Notes: generated by a model from the letters alone, not told the origin. A stretch of 64,000 nt of DNA from Siphonodentalium dalli (GCA_032622095.1 CP136062.1:1176001-1240000); one strand, 5' to 3'; numbered from the stretch's first letter, positions 35,101 through 49,745 are shown. Numbers and translations are program-made.

Positions 35101-37503
35101 AACTGAAAACCAGCGAGCGATCGATTGCGCACCTAGGCCAAATACAGAGAGCGAACCTGATAACGCTATTATCAGTGTCTACCCAGACGAGGTCACACGG
35201 TGTGACGTGTCAAATGTACTATCTGTCTGAGACTGAATGAATCGAAGCTAAAAATACATTTCTATGTACCGGTATGGCTTATGACGTCACATAAATTCCT
35301 CGAAAATCAAAGCGAGACCACGTGGCCGGGAGATATTGATATTTATTCTGTCAGCTTGGAATCTGAGTATTAAATAGATTCCTTATTAATAATTATGAAT
35401 TACATTTAATATAGGAAGCATTAGGAGCATGTAGTATATAAAACATAGTGTGTAACATTAACTTGTGCTTATGGATAGTGGATTAAGCAGTGTTAAACCA
35501 TCAAAGAGATTCACTGGACATCGATCGTGAGTAAACAAATTCAATTTACGCGTCATTTATGAATGTATTTCCGCTGTTTATTTTATCTTGATAGAAACCG
35601 CGTGCCTGGCCAAAACCCAGCGAGCAGGACTCTGCGCGCCTACATTTTCTAAAAATGAAAGTCTGCCGGTACATGTGTACATGTACATATGTACATGTAA
35701 TAAGTAATAATTTAGAAATAACAGTTACCAAATTATGAAAATTTCCTCAAAAATATCCTAATAGTATACCGTACATGTAGAATAATGAAATATATTAAGA
35801 ATGCGTTATTTTCCGCAAAACACTTTGTGTGAGCGGAGCGTTTGTATATATACAGCATGTAAATAGTGAGCGATAAGCAAAACACTGTGGCGATTGATTA
35901 GGTTGAGAGTGATTCATGGTGACCCATTCAACACCAAAATCTGAGATTTAGCTTATTAAATGGCTATACCGGTAATGCGGTATGTTGTAAATAAGTTCAT
36001 GGTTCCACTGAATTGTAGGGGCTATGAATCATTGCTGCCTTATCGTAGCGAAAATTTTATATAACCCTTTCTTTACTAAATGGATTCTCCCACCAAGTAA
36101 AAAAGAATTTATTTGAATGATCTATTATTCATTCAGAGGGTTGTTCAGGAAATGCAAGCAGATGACAACAGACTAACAGATAAGACATACATGTACATGT
36201 GTAGAAGGATATCTATTTATTGGTTGGAAATGTTCAGAAAAGTTCAACAAACGACTTTATCTGAACACTTCCCACAACATCTACTTGTCAATAAGCATTT
36301 AGTAAAGGAAGGGTTAATATATGATTCTCAATAGAACTAGAGGTGGGCGGTCCCCAAGCCTGAATTTAGTGTGGTTGACATTTGCGGAATGAGGTCCCCA
36401 GAGGGCTAGCATCACCAAATTCACCCTCTGGGAACCTCATTCAGCTTAGGCCTCTCTGTATGGGAGGCATTGGATCAGATATTCCACAGTTGAAGTTGGT
36501 GATGTTCAGCCGTTAATTACTTTGATTATGCGATTTAACTTGGATTAAATTAAATTTTAATTAGAAATACCCATGATCAGTGTGTTGGTGAACTGCTTGG
36601 TGAAGTTTCAAGCACCATACATCTATAAAATGGCTTTGTTGATGTCAAATGATCCAATATTCCCAATATTCATAAATTGTTACCTACAAAACTTGAAAAT
36701 ATAAGGGTACATGTAACATACATGTAACTTGCTGAATGCTGATATAAGCCCAAGTTGCCAGGAAATGATATGGGGGCCATTGGTTCATTTCTTTCACCTT
36801 TCATATGCTTCAGAACAACCAGACAGCCCCCATTTTAGGTTTACTTTAAAAAGTACCCCCAATAGTCACAAGGGGGTACCCCCCCCCCCTCACTCAAACC
36901 TATCACCTCTGTCCCCCAAAATGTCCCCAAATTAGCCTAATCTAAAGGCGTGAAATAACGGTGGCATTTCTAAAAAAAATTCATATACATGTATATGCAG
37001 TGGGGATCTACTCGGTGTTGAGTGTTTTGCTTATCGCATACTCTTTACATACATGTACATGTACTGTTTGTTTACATAAGATGACGTTTGCTTACATACA
37101 ATGTAACACAAAGTACTAACATAACATCATGCTGAAATTAATGTGATACATGTATTTATGATTGGTATAAGAACAAGGTTTGTTTATAATATTAATTCTG
37201 TTTATGGCGGTTTTAACGGATGTGACTGTTTTAACAGCTATACCCAGCGCCAACACTTACCCAATCTTTAAAAAGATCCTCATGGACATATATCATAATT
37301 TTCTTCAACATCTGGTGTGACAACCCGCTAATACCTGTAGGGCTGTAGACCGTGTATCATAACCTAACGGCATGTATCGTAACTCCACCGCAGTGACCGT
37401 TTCCATACTGCTGTCATTGCCAATTCATTAAAAGCGACACATCACATATTCATTATTAGCTCAACGACGTCCATGTGTGCGTGTGTGTGTCCGTCAACAA
37501 TTT

Positions 37504-40500
37504 TCTTTGGTGCGGGCTACAGGTCGTACCTTTGGTCTGATCTTTATAAAATTTGTCATGAATGTTGACATTGACATGTAGATGGGAACAAGTCATTTTG
37601 GGGTCATTGGGCAAAAAACATGGCCGCTGGCAGCCATCTTGGATTTCAAAATTAAATCGATTCGCGTGGTCTACAGGTCATACTGTTCGTCTGATTATCA
37701 TGAAATTTGTCATGGTTGTTAATAATGACAGGCAGATGGGAACGAGCCATTTTGGGGTCGTTCGGCCAAAAAACATGGCCACCAGCAGCCATCTTGGATT
37801 TTACTCTTTGCATGACTAAATCCTCTGGCGCGGGCTACAGGTCGTAGCTTTGGTCGGATCTTCATGAAATTTGTCATTGGTGTTAACAATGACATGTAGA
37901 TGGGAACGAGCTGTTTTGTGGTAATTCGGCCAAAATACATCTTGGATTTTACTCTTTGCTTGACTAAATCCTTCAGCACAGGCTCTAGGTTTACATTTGG
38001 TCAGATCATTATGATATTTGTCATGGCTATTGACATTGACATGTAGATGTGAACGAGTCATTTTCGGGTGGTTTGACCAAAAAACATGGCCACCAGCAGC
38101 CATCTTGGATTTTACTCTTTGCATGACTAAATCTTTTGGCGCGGGCTACAGGTCGTACCTTTGGTCTGATCTTTATGAAATTTGTCCTGAATGTTGACAT
38201 TGACATGTAGATGGGAACGAGTCATTTTGGGGTCATTCGGTAAAAAAACATGGCTGCCAGCAGCCATCTTGGATTTCAAAATCCAATCCATTTGCATGGG
38301 CTACAGGTCGTACTGCTTGTCTGATCATCATGCAATTTTGCATGGATGTTAATATTGACATGTAGATGGGAACGAGTCATTCTGGGGTTGTTATGGCCGC
38401 CAGCAGCCATCTTAGATTTTACTCTTTGCATGACTAAATCCTTTGGCGCGGGCTACAGGTCGTGGCTTTGGTCAGATCTTTATGAAATTCGTCATGAATG
38501 TTGACATTGACATGTAGATGGGAACGAGTCATCTTGGGGTCATTCGGCAAAAAAACATGGCCGCCAGCAGCCATCTTGGATTTTACTCTTTGCATGACTA
38601 AATCCTTTGGCGCGGGCTACAGGTCGTAGCTTTGGTCAGATCTTCATGAAATTTGTTATGGATAATGACATGTAGATGGAAATGAGTAGTTTTGGGGTCA
38701 TTCGACAAAAAAACATGGCTGCCAGCGGCCATCTTGGATTTCAAAATTCAATCCATTGGCACGGGCTACAGGTCGTACTGCTTGTCTGATCATCATGAAA
38801 TTTTGCATGGATGTTAATATTGACATGTACATGGGATGGGAACGGGTCATTCTGGGGTCGTTCGGCCAAAAAACATGGCCGCCAGCAGCCATCTTGGATT
38901 TTACTCTTTGCATGACTAAATCCTTTGGCGCGGGCTACAGGTCGAGGCTTTGGTCAGATCTTCATGAAATTTGTCATGGATGTTAACAATGACATGTAGA
39001 TGGGAACAAGTCGTTTTGGCCAAAAAACATTGCCGCCCAGCAGCCAATTTGGATTTTACTCTTTGCATGACTAAATCCTTTGGCGCGGGCTACAGGTCGT
39101 AGCTTTGGTCAGATCTTCATGAAATTTGTTATGGATAATGACATTTAGATGGGAATGAGTAGCTTTGGGGTCATTCGACAAAAAAACATGGCTGCCAGCG
39201 GACATCTTGGATTTCAAAATTCAATCCATTGGCATGGGCTACAGGTCGTACTGCTTGTCTGATCATCATGAAATTTTGTATGGATGTTAATATTGACATG
39301 TACATGGGATGGGAACGGGTCATTCTGGGGTCGTTCGGCCAAAAAACATGGCCGCCAGCAGCCATCTTGGATTTTACTCTTTGCATGACTAAATCCTTTG
39401 GCGCCGGCTGCAGGTCGTAGCTTTGGTCGGATCTTCATGAACTTTGTCATGGCTGTTGACCTTGACATGCAAATGGGAATGAGTCCTTTTGGGGTCATTC
39501 GGTCAAAAGACATGACCGCCAGCAGCCATCTTGGATTTTACTCTTTGCATAACTAAATCCTTTGGCACAGGCTACAGGTCCTTACTTTGGTCACATCATT
39601 ATGAAATTTGTCATGAATGTTGACGTTGACATGTGGATGGGAGTGAGTCATTTTGGGGTCATTTGGCCAAAAAACATGGCCGCTGGCAGCCATCTTTGTC
39701 TCTTTGATTTCAAAATTAAATCGATTGGCGCGGTCTACATATCGTACTGTTCGTCTGATTATCATGAAATTTGTCATGTATGTTAATAATGACAGTCTGA
39801 TGGGAATGATTCATTTTGGGGTAGTTCGACCAAAAAACATGGCCGTCATGAGCATCTTGGATTTTACTCTTTGCATGACTAAATCCTTCGGCACAGGCTC
39901 TAGGTCGTACCTTTGGTCAGATCATTATGATATTTGTCATGGCTATTGACATGTACAATGTAGATGGGAACGAGTCATTTTGGTGTCGTCTTACCAAAAA
40001 ACATGGCCGTCAGCGGTCATCTTGGATTTCAAAATTCAATCCATTAGCACGGGCCACAGGTCGTATCTTTTGTCGGATCATTATTAAATTTGTCATGGAT
40101 GTTAAAATTGACATGTAGATGGGAAATGAGTAAGTTTGGGGTTGTTCGGCCAAAAACATGGCCGCCAGCAGCCATCTTGGATTATACTCTTTGCATGACT
40201 AAATTCTTTGTCAAGGGCTACAAGTCGAATCTTTGGTCCAATCATCATGAGATTTGTCATGGATGTTAACAATTACATGTAGATGGGAAAAGATTCATTT
40301 TGAATTGAACCAAGAAACCTGGTCGCCAGCAGCCATCTTGTATTTTACTCTTTACAGACTAAATCCTTTGACACGGGCTATAGGTCGTATCTATTGTCGG
40401 ATCATCATGAAATTTGTAAAGGATGTTAACAATGACATGTAAAGAGGAAGGAGTCTTTTTTGGGTCATTTGGCAAAAAAACGATGGTTGTCGCGGCCATC

Positions 40501-40528
40501 TTGGATTTTAATCTTTGCATAACTAGGC
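37504..40528. repeat. 159-bp sub-satellite of unit 2
   Basis: Same subunit order as in unit 1, with scattered single-base differences (for example 'GTAATTCGGCC' for 'GTCATTCGGCC' near 37921). The 473-bp higher-order repeat is present at 38698-38913 and 39171-39386. Confidence 0.92.
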
Positions 40529-41223
40529 CTTTCAACTTTCCACATTCCTAATCGCCCCATTAACTGTAACACATGAAATTATTCCCTTTCCTCGTTGAGC
40601 TACAGTGTCATTGACACTTTCATAATTACATTTCAGTCAATTCACATTTTCAGCTGCATATACATGTATACCGGTATGTGAACCAATTTCATCATTACAG
40701 AAATTGCAAATTCATCGTTGATTCCATCATCTCAACATTTCATTAAAGTGAGACTTTGTTCACACATCGATTCATTCAGGCAACACTTTTTTTTCCATTT
40801 CTACACTGGTCATTGCATTGATCGTCTTCAATGGGGATAATCTATAATTATATATGTATATCATCGTTAACTATTAAAGTGACATTTCTCTTCCTCCCAA
40901 TCGATATTGCATTAAAATGACGCTTCATATTCATTAAACTTCATTCAATCATTTCTGTTTCTACATCACTTATTGAATTGATTGCCTTCAGGTAAGGTAT
41001 GCTATGTCCGACTCAAATATTAAAGTGACGCATCATATTCACTACACTTTATTCAATCATTTCTTTTTCTACATAGTTTACATGTATTGCATTGATTGCC
41101 TGCAGCTAAGGTAATCTATGTCCAACTCCAATAATACAAATATTAGAGGCATTCCATTTCCATCCATTAATTCTAAGGAAACTTCTGCTGTGATATATAT
41201 ATATATATGTATATATACATACA

Positions 41224-41759
41224 TGGTACTACATGTGCTACACCACTCGGAGAAATGTCTGTGTCATCACACTAAAATACCATGTTAGAACTTGAATTGA
41301 TATATTCGTAATCGTATATAGTCACCAATAGCCGGGTTACTACCGTAGTACCTGACATTGCCCATCTAGTGAACTATTCAAACCCAACAGGCCTGGTTGA
41401 TTTCTCTGTGGGATGATGGTTCACTTCCATCCTCAAGCTACTTATGCCATTTCATGGCATAATTCTGTTCTGACGTGCATGGGTAGATATGCTTGAGGCC
41501 CCACCACAGTTCAATTCGCACCAGGTTCTCAGCTATTATTATCTTATGTTCGAACTTTACTCATATGTTTGGACTGATCATTACCATGATTTTAATGCTG
41601 GGTTTTAATAGTTCACTAGATGCACAATGTCCGTTACTACGGTAGTAACCTGGCTATTGGTGACTATATACGATTACGAATATATTAATCCAAGTTCTAG
41701 CATGGTATTTGTGTGACGACACAGACATTTCTCCGAGTGGTGTAGCACATGTAGTACCC
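41224..41759. repeat. long inverted repeat at the end of unit 2
   Basis: Same arms as 31583-32114. It differs by a few bases, including CCTGGCTATTGG for CCCGGCTATTGG in the right arm and three extra bases (ATT) in the loop. Confidence 0.88.
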
Positions 41760-44700
41760 TGTATGGTACATCCTATAATAATTGTAACATTGAACTTAAT
41801 GATCAACTTGGTGGTTGCTCCATTACGTGTCACGTACGATCATATTATATTTCTATATACCATGAGAGAAATTACCGGGTACGTTTATTTGTGAATTTAA
41901 CACGTGAATTCCGGGTGGTGACTGCGCAGAATCCAGCAGAAACTACAGGGTGCTCCGATATAACGGAGGAATATGCAGACAACAACAACTGATCAAATTC
42001 ATTCCCAGATTCTAGAATGTACCCGACTTTCAAGTTTAGCCTATTCAGTTCTTTCTGAGGATTAATTACAGCCTTTTCATCTGATAAAAATCATTGGTAT
42101 ATCATTAGCATAATAATTAATTACCCCCCGTCAAGCGACCGTCCTGTCAGTGTCATCCGGCTTACGGCAGTTACTTGATCGGAAATTACTTCCGTATATC
42201 CCATAGACCGATAAGGCCTTCACCTTCGCTTCATGGCAAACAATTTTCACAAATGTACGAGTGTACGTAGATTAATTAATCGCTTGATTTCGTGACAATC
42301 GACAGTTACTGCGTTAGGCTTCACTGTAAACTGTTACAGACAACAATGATCAAGATTCCAGAATCATTCAATCAACCAAAAAGTTCGAAGTTCAAAGAAA
42401 GATAAAAAAAATGAAAGAACGAATTCTGTGTAATACGTGTAAATTGTGATACTAAAATTGTAGTATGTTTCCTAGTTACCATCTTCAACTTCAACTTAAG
42501 TTCAAGGAATTGATATCTGATGAGGATTCTTGTGGAGTTGTGAACACAACAGCACAATGCGTGCTCCTGGAGGCATTTTTCTCCAAATCCAAGATTTGTT
42601 TAAAGATAGGTCTGTTTGCTTTAAATTAAAAATTAAATTTTGTTTATTATTTCATTTAATCATTTTTGATCATTTGACAATTTGTCGTGGTCATTCGTTG
42701 GTCATCAGTGTCACAGTCAGTGTGTTTGTCGTCATTCGTGTTTGGTTGTCGTCTGTCGTTTTTCGTCCTTGGTAGTTTGTCGTCGTGTTTATTGTTGGTC
42801 GGTTGTTTTCATCCTTTGTTCATTTGTGATCAGTCGTGGTTTTTGTGGCAAGTACACCGCAGCCCAAATGTAGTTAGCCAGTGGAGCCGCGGTGTACAAT
42901 GTAGTGCATTTCGGCCGGAGTGGCAATGCTAACTGCACCGTGGTCAACTGGAAACTTGTTTTGTCCAGCAGGGTACATTATATCCCGTAGATTTGGACTA
43001 GGATTACCTAAGCACAAACCAGCCGAAAAAAAAATACATGTACTGTATGTTACACATAATTTTGAAACCTGCAGGCCTGGGTCGATGTGTTTGTCATCAA
43101 GACATTTTTCGTCATCGATCATTCGACATCGTGTTCATCTTTGGCTGTTTGTTTTTCGTCATCAGTAATTTTTCGTCATCGATTGTTCGACATCGTGTTA
43201 GTCGTTGGCCATTTGTTTTTCGTCATCAGTCATTTTTTGTCATCAGTCGGTATTTGTCTTCGTTGTTGTTTGTTGCCATTTTCCATCGTCATCCTCGCCA
43301 TTTATCTGTCATTTGCCACCATTCGTCAGCCGGTGTGTTTTTTCGTTAGTTGTTTTTCATCATCGGTCATTTGTTCATCGGTTGTTTTTCGGAAATTCTG
43401 TCTGTGTGTGGGACCACTTAACTGCGGCGCGGTTAGCATTGCCACCGCAGCTGAAATGCAACTACACCGCGGCGCCACCGGCTAACAGTTGGGTCGTGAT
43501 GTAATTGCCATTCGGCATGGTGTATTTGCCACGGTGTACTTTCATCAAACTGAAAAAAGACAATACAAACCAGAAATCTAACCACGGTGTACATGCCATT
43601 CGACCGTGAGGGTAGTTGCCTTTCGGCCGCAGTGAACTTGCCGTTTGGCCGCAATGTACTTGCCGTTCGGCTGCGGTGCTCAACTGCAGTTACAAACTCT
43701 GACACCGCAGCCGAACAGCAAATACACTGCGGTGCCAATGGATACTTGTTTTGTCCAGCGGGGTACATGTATTGTATGTCTACTTTGATCCCGGAAATGG
43801 GCGGGTCCAATTTCATGAGTGACCATGTCCTTGACCATGACCTCGCTCATATACATGTAGGTACATAGAACTTCTGTCTCTGTGTATTATAGACTTGAAA
43901 ACTGCACGACTGATCGGACTAAAATTTGGTATTAATGTACCAAAGGCCTACTTTGATCCCGGGAACTATATGGGTGGGTCCAATTTCATATGCAACTGTG
44001 TCCTTGACTGCGACCTCGATATATACTCATACATTGTACATGTATACCGGTTGGCAACGTTGTTCCCTAAAGAGCCCGGATGAAGTCAGGCACATCAGCT
44101 AAGTGTACCAGTACAGACTTTCATTTTTGAGGCGCGCGATCGCTCTTGCGCACCATCGCACGGCTAAAACTGAAAACCAGCGAGCGATCGATTGCGCACC
44201 TAGGCCAAATACAGAGAGCGAACCTGATAACGCTATTATCAGTGTCTACCCAGACGAGGTCACACGGTGTGACGTGTCAAATGCACTATCTGTCTGAGAC
44301 TGAATGATTCGAAGCTAAAAATACATTTCTATGTACCGGTATGGCTTATGACGTCACATAAATTCCTCGAAAATCAAATCGAGACCACGTGGCCGGGAGA
44401 TGTTGATATTTATTCTGTCAGCTTGGAATCTGAGTATTAAATTGATTCCTTATTAATTATTATGAATTACATTTAATATAGGAGCATGTAGAATATAAAA
44501 CATAGTGTGTAACATTCACTTGTGCTTATGGATAGTGGATTAAGCAGTGTTAAACCATCAAAGAGATTCACTGGACATCGATCGTGAGTAAACAAATTCA
44601 ATTTACGCGGCATTTATGAATGTATTTCCGCTGTTTATTTTATCTTGATAGAAACCGCGCGCGTGGCCAAAACCCAGCGAGCGGGACTCTGCGCGCCTAC

Positions 44701-46573
44701 ATTTTCTAAAAATGAAAGTCTGCCAGTATACATGTATGTGTACATGTACATATGTACATGTAATAAGTAATAATTTATAAATAACAGTTACCAAATTATG
44801 AAAGTTTCCTCAATAATATCCTAATAGTATACATGTAGAATAATGATCATATTAAGAATGCGTTATTTTCCGCAAAACACTTTGTGTGAGCGGAGCATTT
44901 GTATATATACAGCATGTAAATAGTGAGCGATAAGCAAAACACCGTGGTGATTGATTAGGTTGAGAGTGATTCATGGTGACCCATTCAACACCAAAATCGG
45001 AGATTTAGCTTATTAAATGGCTATACCGGTAATGCGGTATGTTGTAAATAAGTTCATGATTCCACTGAATTGTAGGGGCTATGAATCATTGCTGCCTTAT
45101 CGTAGCGAAAATTTGATATAACCCTTTCTTTACTAAATGGATTCTCCCACCAAGTAAAAAATAATTTATTTGAATGATCTATTATTCATTCAGAGGGGTG
45201 TTCAGGAAATGCAAGCAGATGACAACAGACTAACAGATAATACATACATGTACATGTGTAGAAGGATATCTATTAATTGGTTGGAAATGTTCAGAAAAGT
45301 TCAACAAACGACTTTATCTGAACACTTCCCACAACATCTACTTGTCAATAAGCATTTAGTAAATGAAGGGTTAATATATGATTCTCAATAGAACTAGAGG
45401 TGGGCGGTCCCCAAGCCTGAATGCCCCAAGCCTGGATTTAGTGTGGCTGACATTTGCGGAATGAGGTCCCCAGAGGGCTAGCATCACCAAATTCACCCTC
45501 TGGGAACCTCATTCAGCTTAGGCCTCTCTGTATGGGAGGCATTGGGTCAGATTCCACAGTTGAAGTTGGTGATGTTCAGCCATTAATTAATTTGATTATG
45601 CGATTTAACTTGGATTAAATTAAATTTTAATTGGAAATACCCATGATCAGTGTGTTGGTGAACTGCTTGGTGAACTTCCAAGCACCGTACATCTATAAAA
45701 TGGCTTTGTTGATGTCAAATGATCCAATATTCCCAATATTCAATAAATTGTGACCTACAAAACTTGAAAATATAAGGGTACATGTAACATAACTTGCTGA
45801 ATGCTGATATAAGCCCAAGTTGCCAGGAAATGATATGGGGGCCATTGGTTCATTTCTTTCACCGTTCATATGCTTCAGAACAACCAGACAGCCCCCATTT
45901 TAGGTTTACTTTAAAAAGTACCCCCAATAGTCACAAGGGGGTATCCCCCCCCCTCCCCTCACTCAAACTTATCACCTCTGTCCCCCAAAATGTCCCCAAA
46001 TTAGCCTAATCTAAAGGCGTGAAATAACGGTGGTATTTCTAACAAAATTTTATATACATGTATATGCAGTGGGGGTCTACTCGGTGTTGAGTGTTTTGCT
46101 TATCGCATACTCTTTACATACATGTACATGTAGATGTACTGTTTGTTTACATAAGATGACGTTTGCTTACATACAATGTAACACAAAGTACTAACATAAC
46201 AACATGCTGAAATTAATGTGATACATGTATTTATGATTGGTATAAGAACAAGGTTTGTTTATAATATTAATTCCGTTTATGGCGGTTTTAACGGATGTTT
46301 TAACAGCTATACCCAGCGCCAACACTTACCCAATCTTTAAAAAGATCCTCATGGACATATATCATAATTTTCTTCAACGTCTGGTGTGACAACCCGCTAA
46401 TACATGTAGGGCTGTAGACCGTGTATCATAACCTAACGGCATGTATCGTAACTCCACCGCAGTGACCGTTTCCATACTGCTGTCATTGCCAATTCATTAA
46501 AAGCGACACATCACATATTCATTATTAGCTCAACGACGTCCATGTGTGCGTGTGTGTGTCCGTCAACAATTTC

Positions 46574-48154
46574 CTTTGGCGCGGGCTACAGGTCGTACCT
46601 TTGGTCTGATCTTTATCAAATTTGTCATGAATGTTGACATTGACATGTAGATGGGAACAGGTCATTTTGGGTCATTGGCCAAAAAACATGGCGGCTGACA
46701 GCCATCTTGGATTTCAAAATTAAATCGATTGGCGCGGTCTACATGTCTTACTGTTTGTCTGATCATCATGAAATTTATCATGGATGTTAACGAGTCATTT
46801 TGTGGTTGTTCCACCAAAAAACATGGCTGCCAGCAGCCATCTTTGATTTTACTCTTTGCATGACTAAATCCTTTGGCGCGGGCTACAGGTCGTAGCTTTG
46901 GTAGGATCTTCATGAAATTTGTCATGGATGTTAACAATGACATGTAGATTGGAAAGAATCCTTTTGGGGTCATTCAGTCAAAAAAGATGGCCGCTGGCAG
47001 CCATCTTGGATTTCAAAATTAAATCGATTCGCGTGGTCTACATGTCATACTGTTCGTCTGATTATCATGAAATTTGTCATGGATGTTAATAATGACAGGC
47101 AGATGGGAACGAGCCATTTTGGGGTCGTTCGGCCAAAAAAACATGGCCGCCAACAGCCATCTTGGATTTTACTCTTTGCATGACTAAATCCTCTGGTGCG
47201 GGCTACAGGTCGTATTTTTGGTCGGATCTTCATGAAATTTGTCATTGGTGTTAACAATGACATGTAGATGGGAACGAGCTGTTTTGTGGTCATTAGGCCA
47301 AAATACATCTTGGATTTTACTCTTTGCTTGACTAAATCCTTCAGCACAGGCTCTAGGTTGTACATTTGGTCATATCATTATGATATTTGTCATCGCTATT
47401 GACATGTAGATGACATTGACATGTAGATGTGAACGAGTCATTTTGGGGTAGTTTGACCAAAAAACATGGCCACCAGCAGCCATCTTGGATTTTATTCTTT
47501 GCATGACTAAATCCTTTGGCACAGGCTACAGGTCCTTACTGTGGTCAGATCATTATGAAATTTGTCATGAATGTTGATGTTGACATGTGGATGGGAGTGA
47601 GTCATTTTGGGGTCATTTGGCCAGAAAACATGGCCGGCAGCGGTCATCTTGGATTTCAAAATTCAATCCATTAGCACGGGCCACAGGTCGTATCTTTTGT
47701 CGGATCATTATTAAATTTGTCATGGATGTTAAAATGGACATGTAGATGGGAAATGAGTAATTTTGGGGTTGTTCGGCCGCAAACATGGCCGCCAGCAGCC
47801 ATCTTGGATTATACTCTTTGCATGACTAAATTCTTTGTCAAGGGCTACAAGTCGAATCTTTGGTCCAATCATCATGAGATTTGTAATGGATGTTAACAAT
47901 TACATGTAGATGGGAAAAGGTTCATTTTGAATTCAACCAAGAAACCTGGCCGCCAGCAGCCATCTTGTATTTTACTCTTTACACGACTAAATCCTTTGAC
48001 ACGGGCTACAGGTCGTATCTTTTGTCGGATCATCATGAAATTTGTGAAGGATGTTAACAATGACATGTAAATAGGAAGGAGTCTTTTTTGTGTCATTTGG
48101 CAAAAAAACGATGGCTGTCGTGGCCATCTTGGATTTTAATCTTTGCATAACTAG
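46574..48154. repeat. 159-bp sub-satellite of unit 3 (~10 subunits)
   Basis: About half the length of the arrays in units 1 and 2. Some subunits are shortened (for example the one near 46780-46850), and 'GACATGTAGAT' is duplicated near 47400-47430. First and last subunits match those of the longer arrays, so loss was internal. Confidence 0.9.
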
Positions 48155-48858
48155 GCCTTTCAACTTTCCACATTCCTAATCGCTCCATTAACTGTAACAC
48201 ATGAAATTATTCCCTTTCCTCATTGAGCTACAGTGTCATTGACACTTTCATAATTACATTTCAGTCAATTCACATTTTCAGCTGCATATACATGTATACC
48301 GGTATGTGAACCAATTTCATCATTACAGAAATTGCAAATTCATCATTGATTCCATCATCTCAACATTTCATTAAAGTGAGACTTTATGTTCACACATCGA
48401 TTCATTCAGGCAACATTTTTTTTCCATTTCTACACTGGTCATTGCATTGATCGTCTTCAATGGGGATAATCTATAATTATATATGTATATCATTGTTAAC
48501 TATTAAAGTGACATTTCTCTTCCTCCCAATCGATATTGCATTAAAATGACGCTTCATATTCATTACACTTCATTCAATAATTTCTGTTTCTACATCACTT
48601 ATTGCATTGATTGCCTTCAGGTAAGGTAAGCTATGTCCGACTCAAATATTAAAGTGACGCATCATATTCACTACACTTTATTCAATAATTTCTTTTTCTA
48701 CATAGTTTACACGTATTGCATTGATTGCCTGCAGCTAAGGTAATCTATGTCCGACTTAAATAATACAAATATTAGAGGCATTCCATTTCCATCCATTAAT
48801 TCTAAGGAAACTTCTGCTGTGATAGATATATATATATATGTATATATACATACATACA

Positions 48859-49382
48859 GGGTACAACATGTACATGTGCTTCACCTCTCGGAGAAATGTC
48901 TGTGTCATCACACTAAAATACCATGTTAGAACTTGAATTGATATATTCGTAATCGTATATAGTCACCAATAGCCGGGTTACTACCGTAGTACATGATATT
49001 GCCTATCTAGTGAACTATTCAAACCCAGCAGGCCTGGTTGATTTCACTGTGGGATGATGGTTCACTTCCATCCTCAAGCTACTTTTCTTTTCGGACGTGC
49101 AGGGGTAGATATGCTTGAGGCCCCACCACAGTTAAATTCTCACCAGGTTCTCAGCTATTATTATCTTATGTTCGAACTTTACTCATATGTTTGGACCGAT
49201 CATAACCATGATTTCAATGCTGGGTTTGAATAGTTCACTAGATGGGCAATGTCCGTTACTACGGTAGTAACCCGGCTATTGGTGACTATATACGATTACA
49301 AATATATTAATCCAAGTTCTAGCATGGTATTTGTGTGACGACACAGACATTTCTCCGAGTGGTGTAGCACATGCAGTACCCT
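48859..49382. repeat. long inverted repeat at the end of unit 3
   Basis: Same arms as in units 1 and 2 with its own substitutions ('ACATGATATTGCC', 'AGATGGGCAATG'). The loop is shorter because a segment around the TTTCATGGCATAATTCTG stretch is missing. Confidence 0.85.
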
Positions 49383-49470
49383 GTATGGTACATCATATAA
49401 TTATTGTAACGTTGAACTTAATGATCAACTTGGTGGTTGCTCCATTACGTGTCACGTACGGTCATATTAT

Positions 49471-49732
49471 CTTATAAGCCTTGAACCTACCGATATTAGC
49501 TCTTTGACTAAACATATGTCTAACATAGCTTGCGGGACCCATACCAGAAACGTGTATAATTATAAACTTGTCGCGATGAGTGAAAGAGCATGTGAGCGAA
49601 AGGATGTATGCAAGTTACTGATAGACTGGGGATGAAAGAGTTAGTGTGTGATCTTTTTTTGCAAATATTGTTACAATATTTATATACATTTAATCTTGAT
49701 CAATAAAAACTTTAAAAAACAAAAAAAAAACA
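49471..49732 (+). mobile_element. LINE 3' end with poly(A) signal and tail
   Basis: Unique sequence after the macrosatellite ends in 'GATCAATAAAAACTTTAAA' (AATAAA signal) and an A-rich tail 'AACAAAAAAAAAACA'. The 13-bp target duplication follows at 49733-49745, matching 21425-21437. It is therefore the 3' end of the LINE whose coding part is at 21438-22225. Orientation agrees (plus). Confidence 0.82.
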
Positions 49733-49745
49733 TTCTCTTCAACTG
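49733..49745. repeat. right target-site duplication of the LINE
   Basis: TTCTCTTCAACTG directly after the A-tail. It lies inside exon 4 of the THAP transposase gene. Confidence 0.85.

Larger units (their letters stand above)
32201..41845. repeat. macrosatellite unit 2 (9.65 kb)
   Basis: Near-identical to unit 1 over most of its length, including the CCGCGG-rich block (about 34158-34800). However, its first ~290 bp carry unit-3 variants ('GAGAAATTACCGGG', 'GAATTCCGGGTGG', 'GATATAACGGAGG', 'TTACCCCCCGTC'), whereas 'TTACTGAGTTAGG' near 32660 and everything after is unit-1 type. It contains the equivalent inverted repeat, hairpin and sub-satellite. No gene supported. Confidence 0.93.
41846..49470. 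repeat. macrosatellite unit 3 (7.63 kb)
   Basis: Diverged member. It lacks the 640-bp CCGCGG-rich block (junction near 43860-43867), keeps a 30-bp segment missing from units 1 and 2 (43829-43858), has a shortened sub-satellite and many small indels. It ends at 'GGTCATATTAT', where sequence switches to the LINE 3' end. No gene supported. Confidence 0.92.

Noticed and set aside
22337-49447. AGCAACCACC in inverted orientation near both macrosatellite margins as terminal repeats
   Set aside because: Only about 10-12 bases match, neighbouring bases do not pair, and positions do not coincide with the unit borders.
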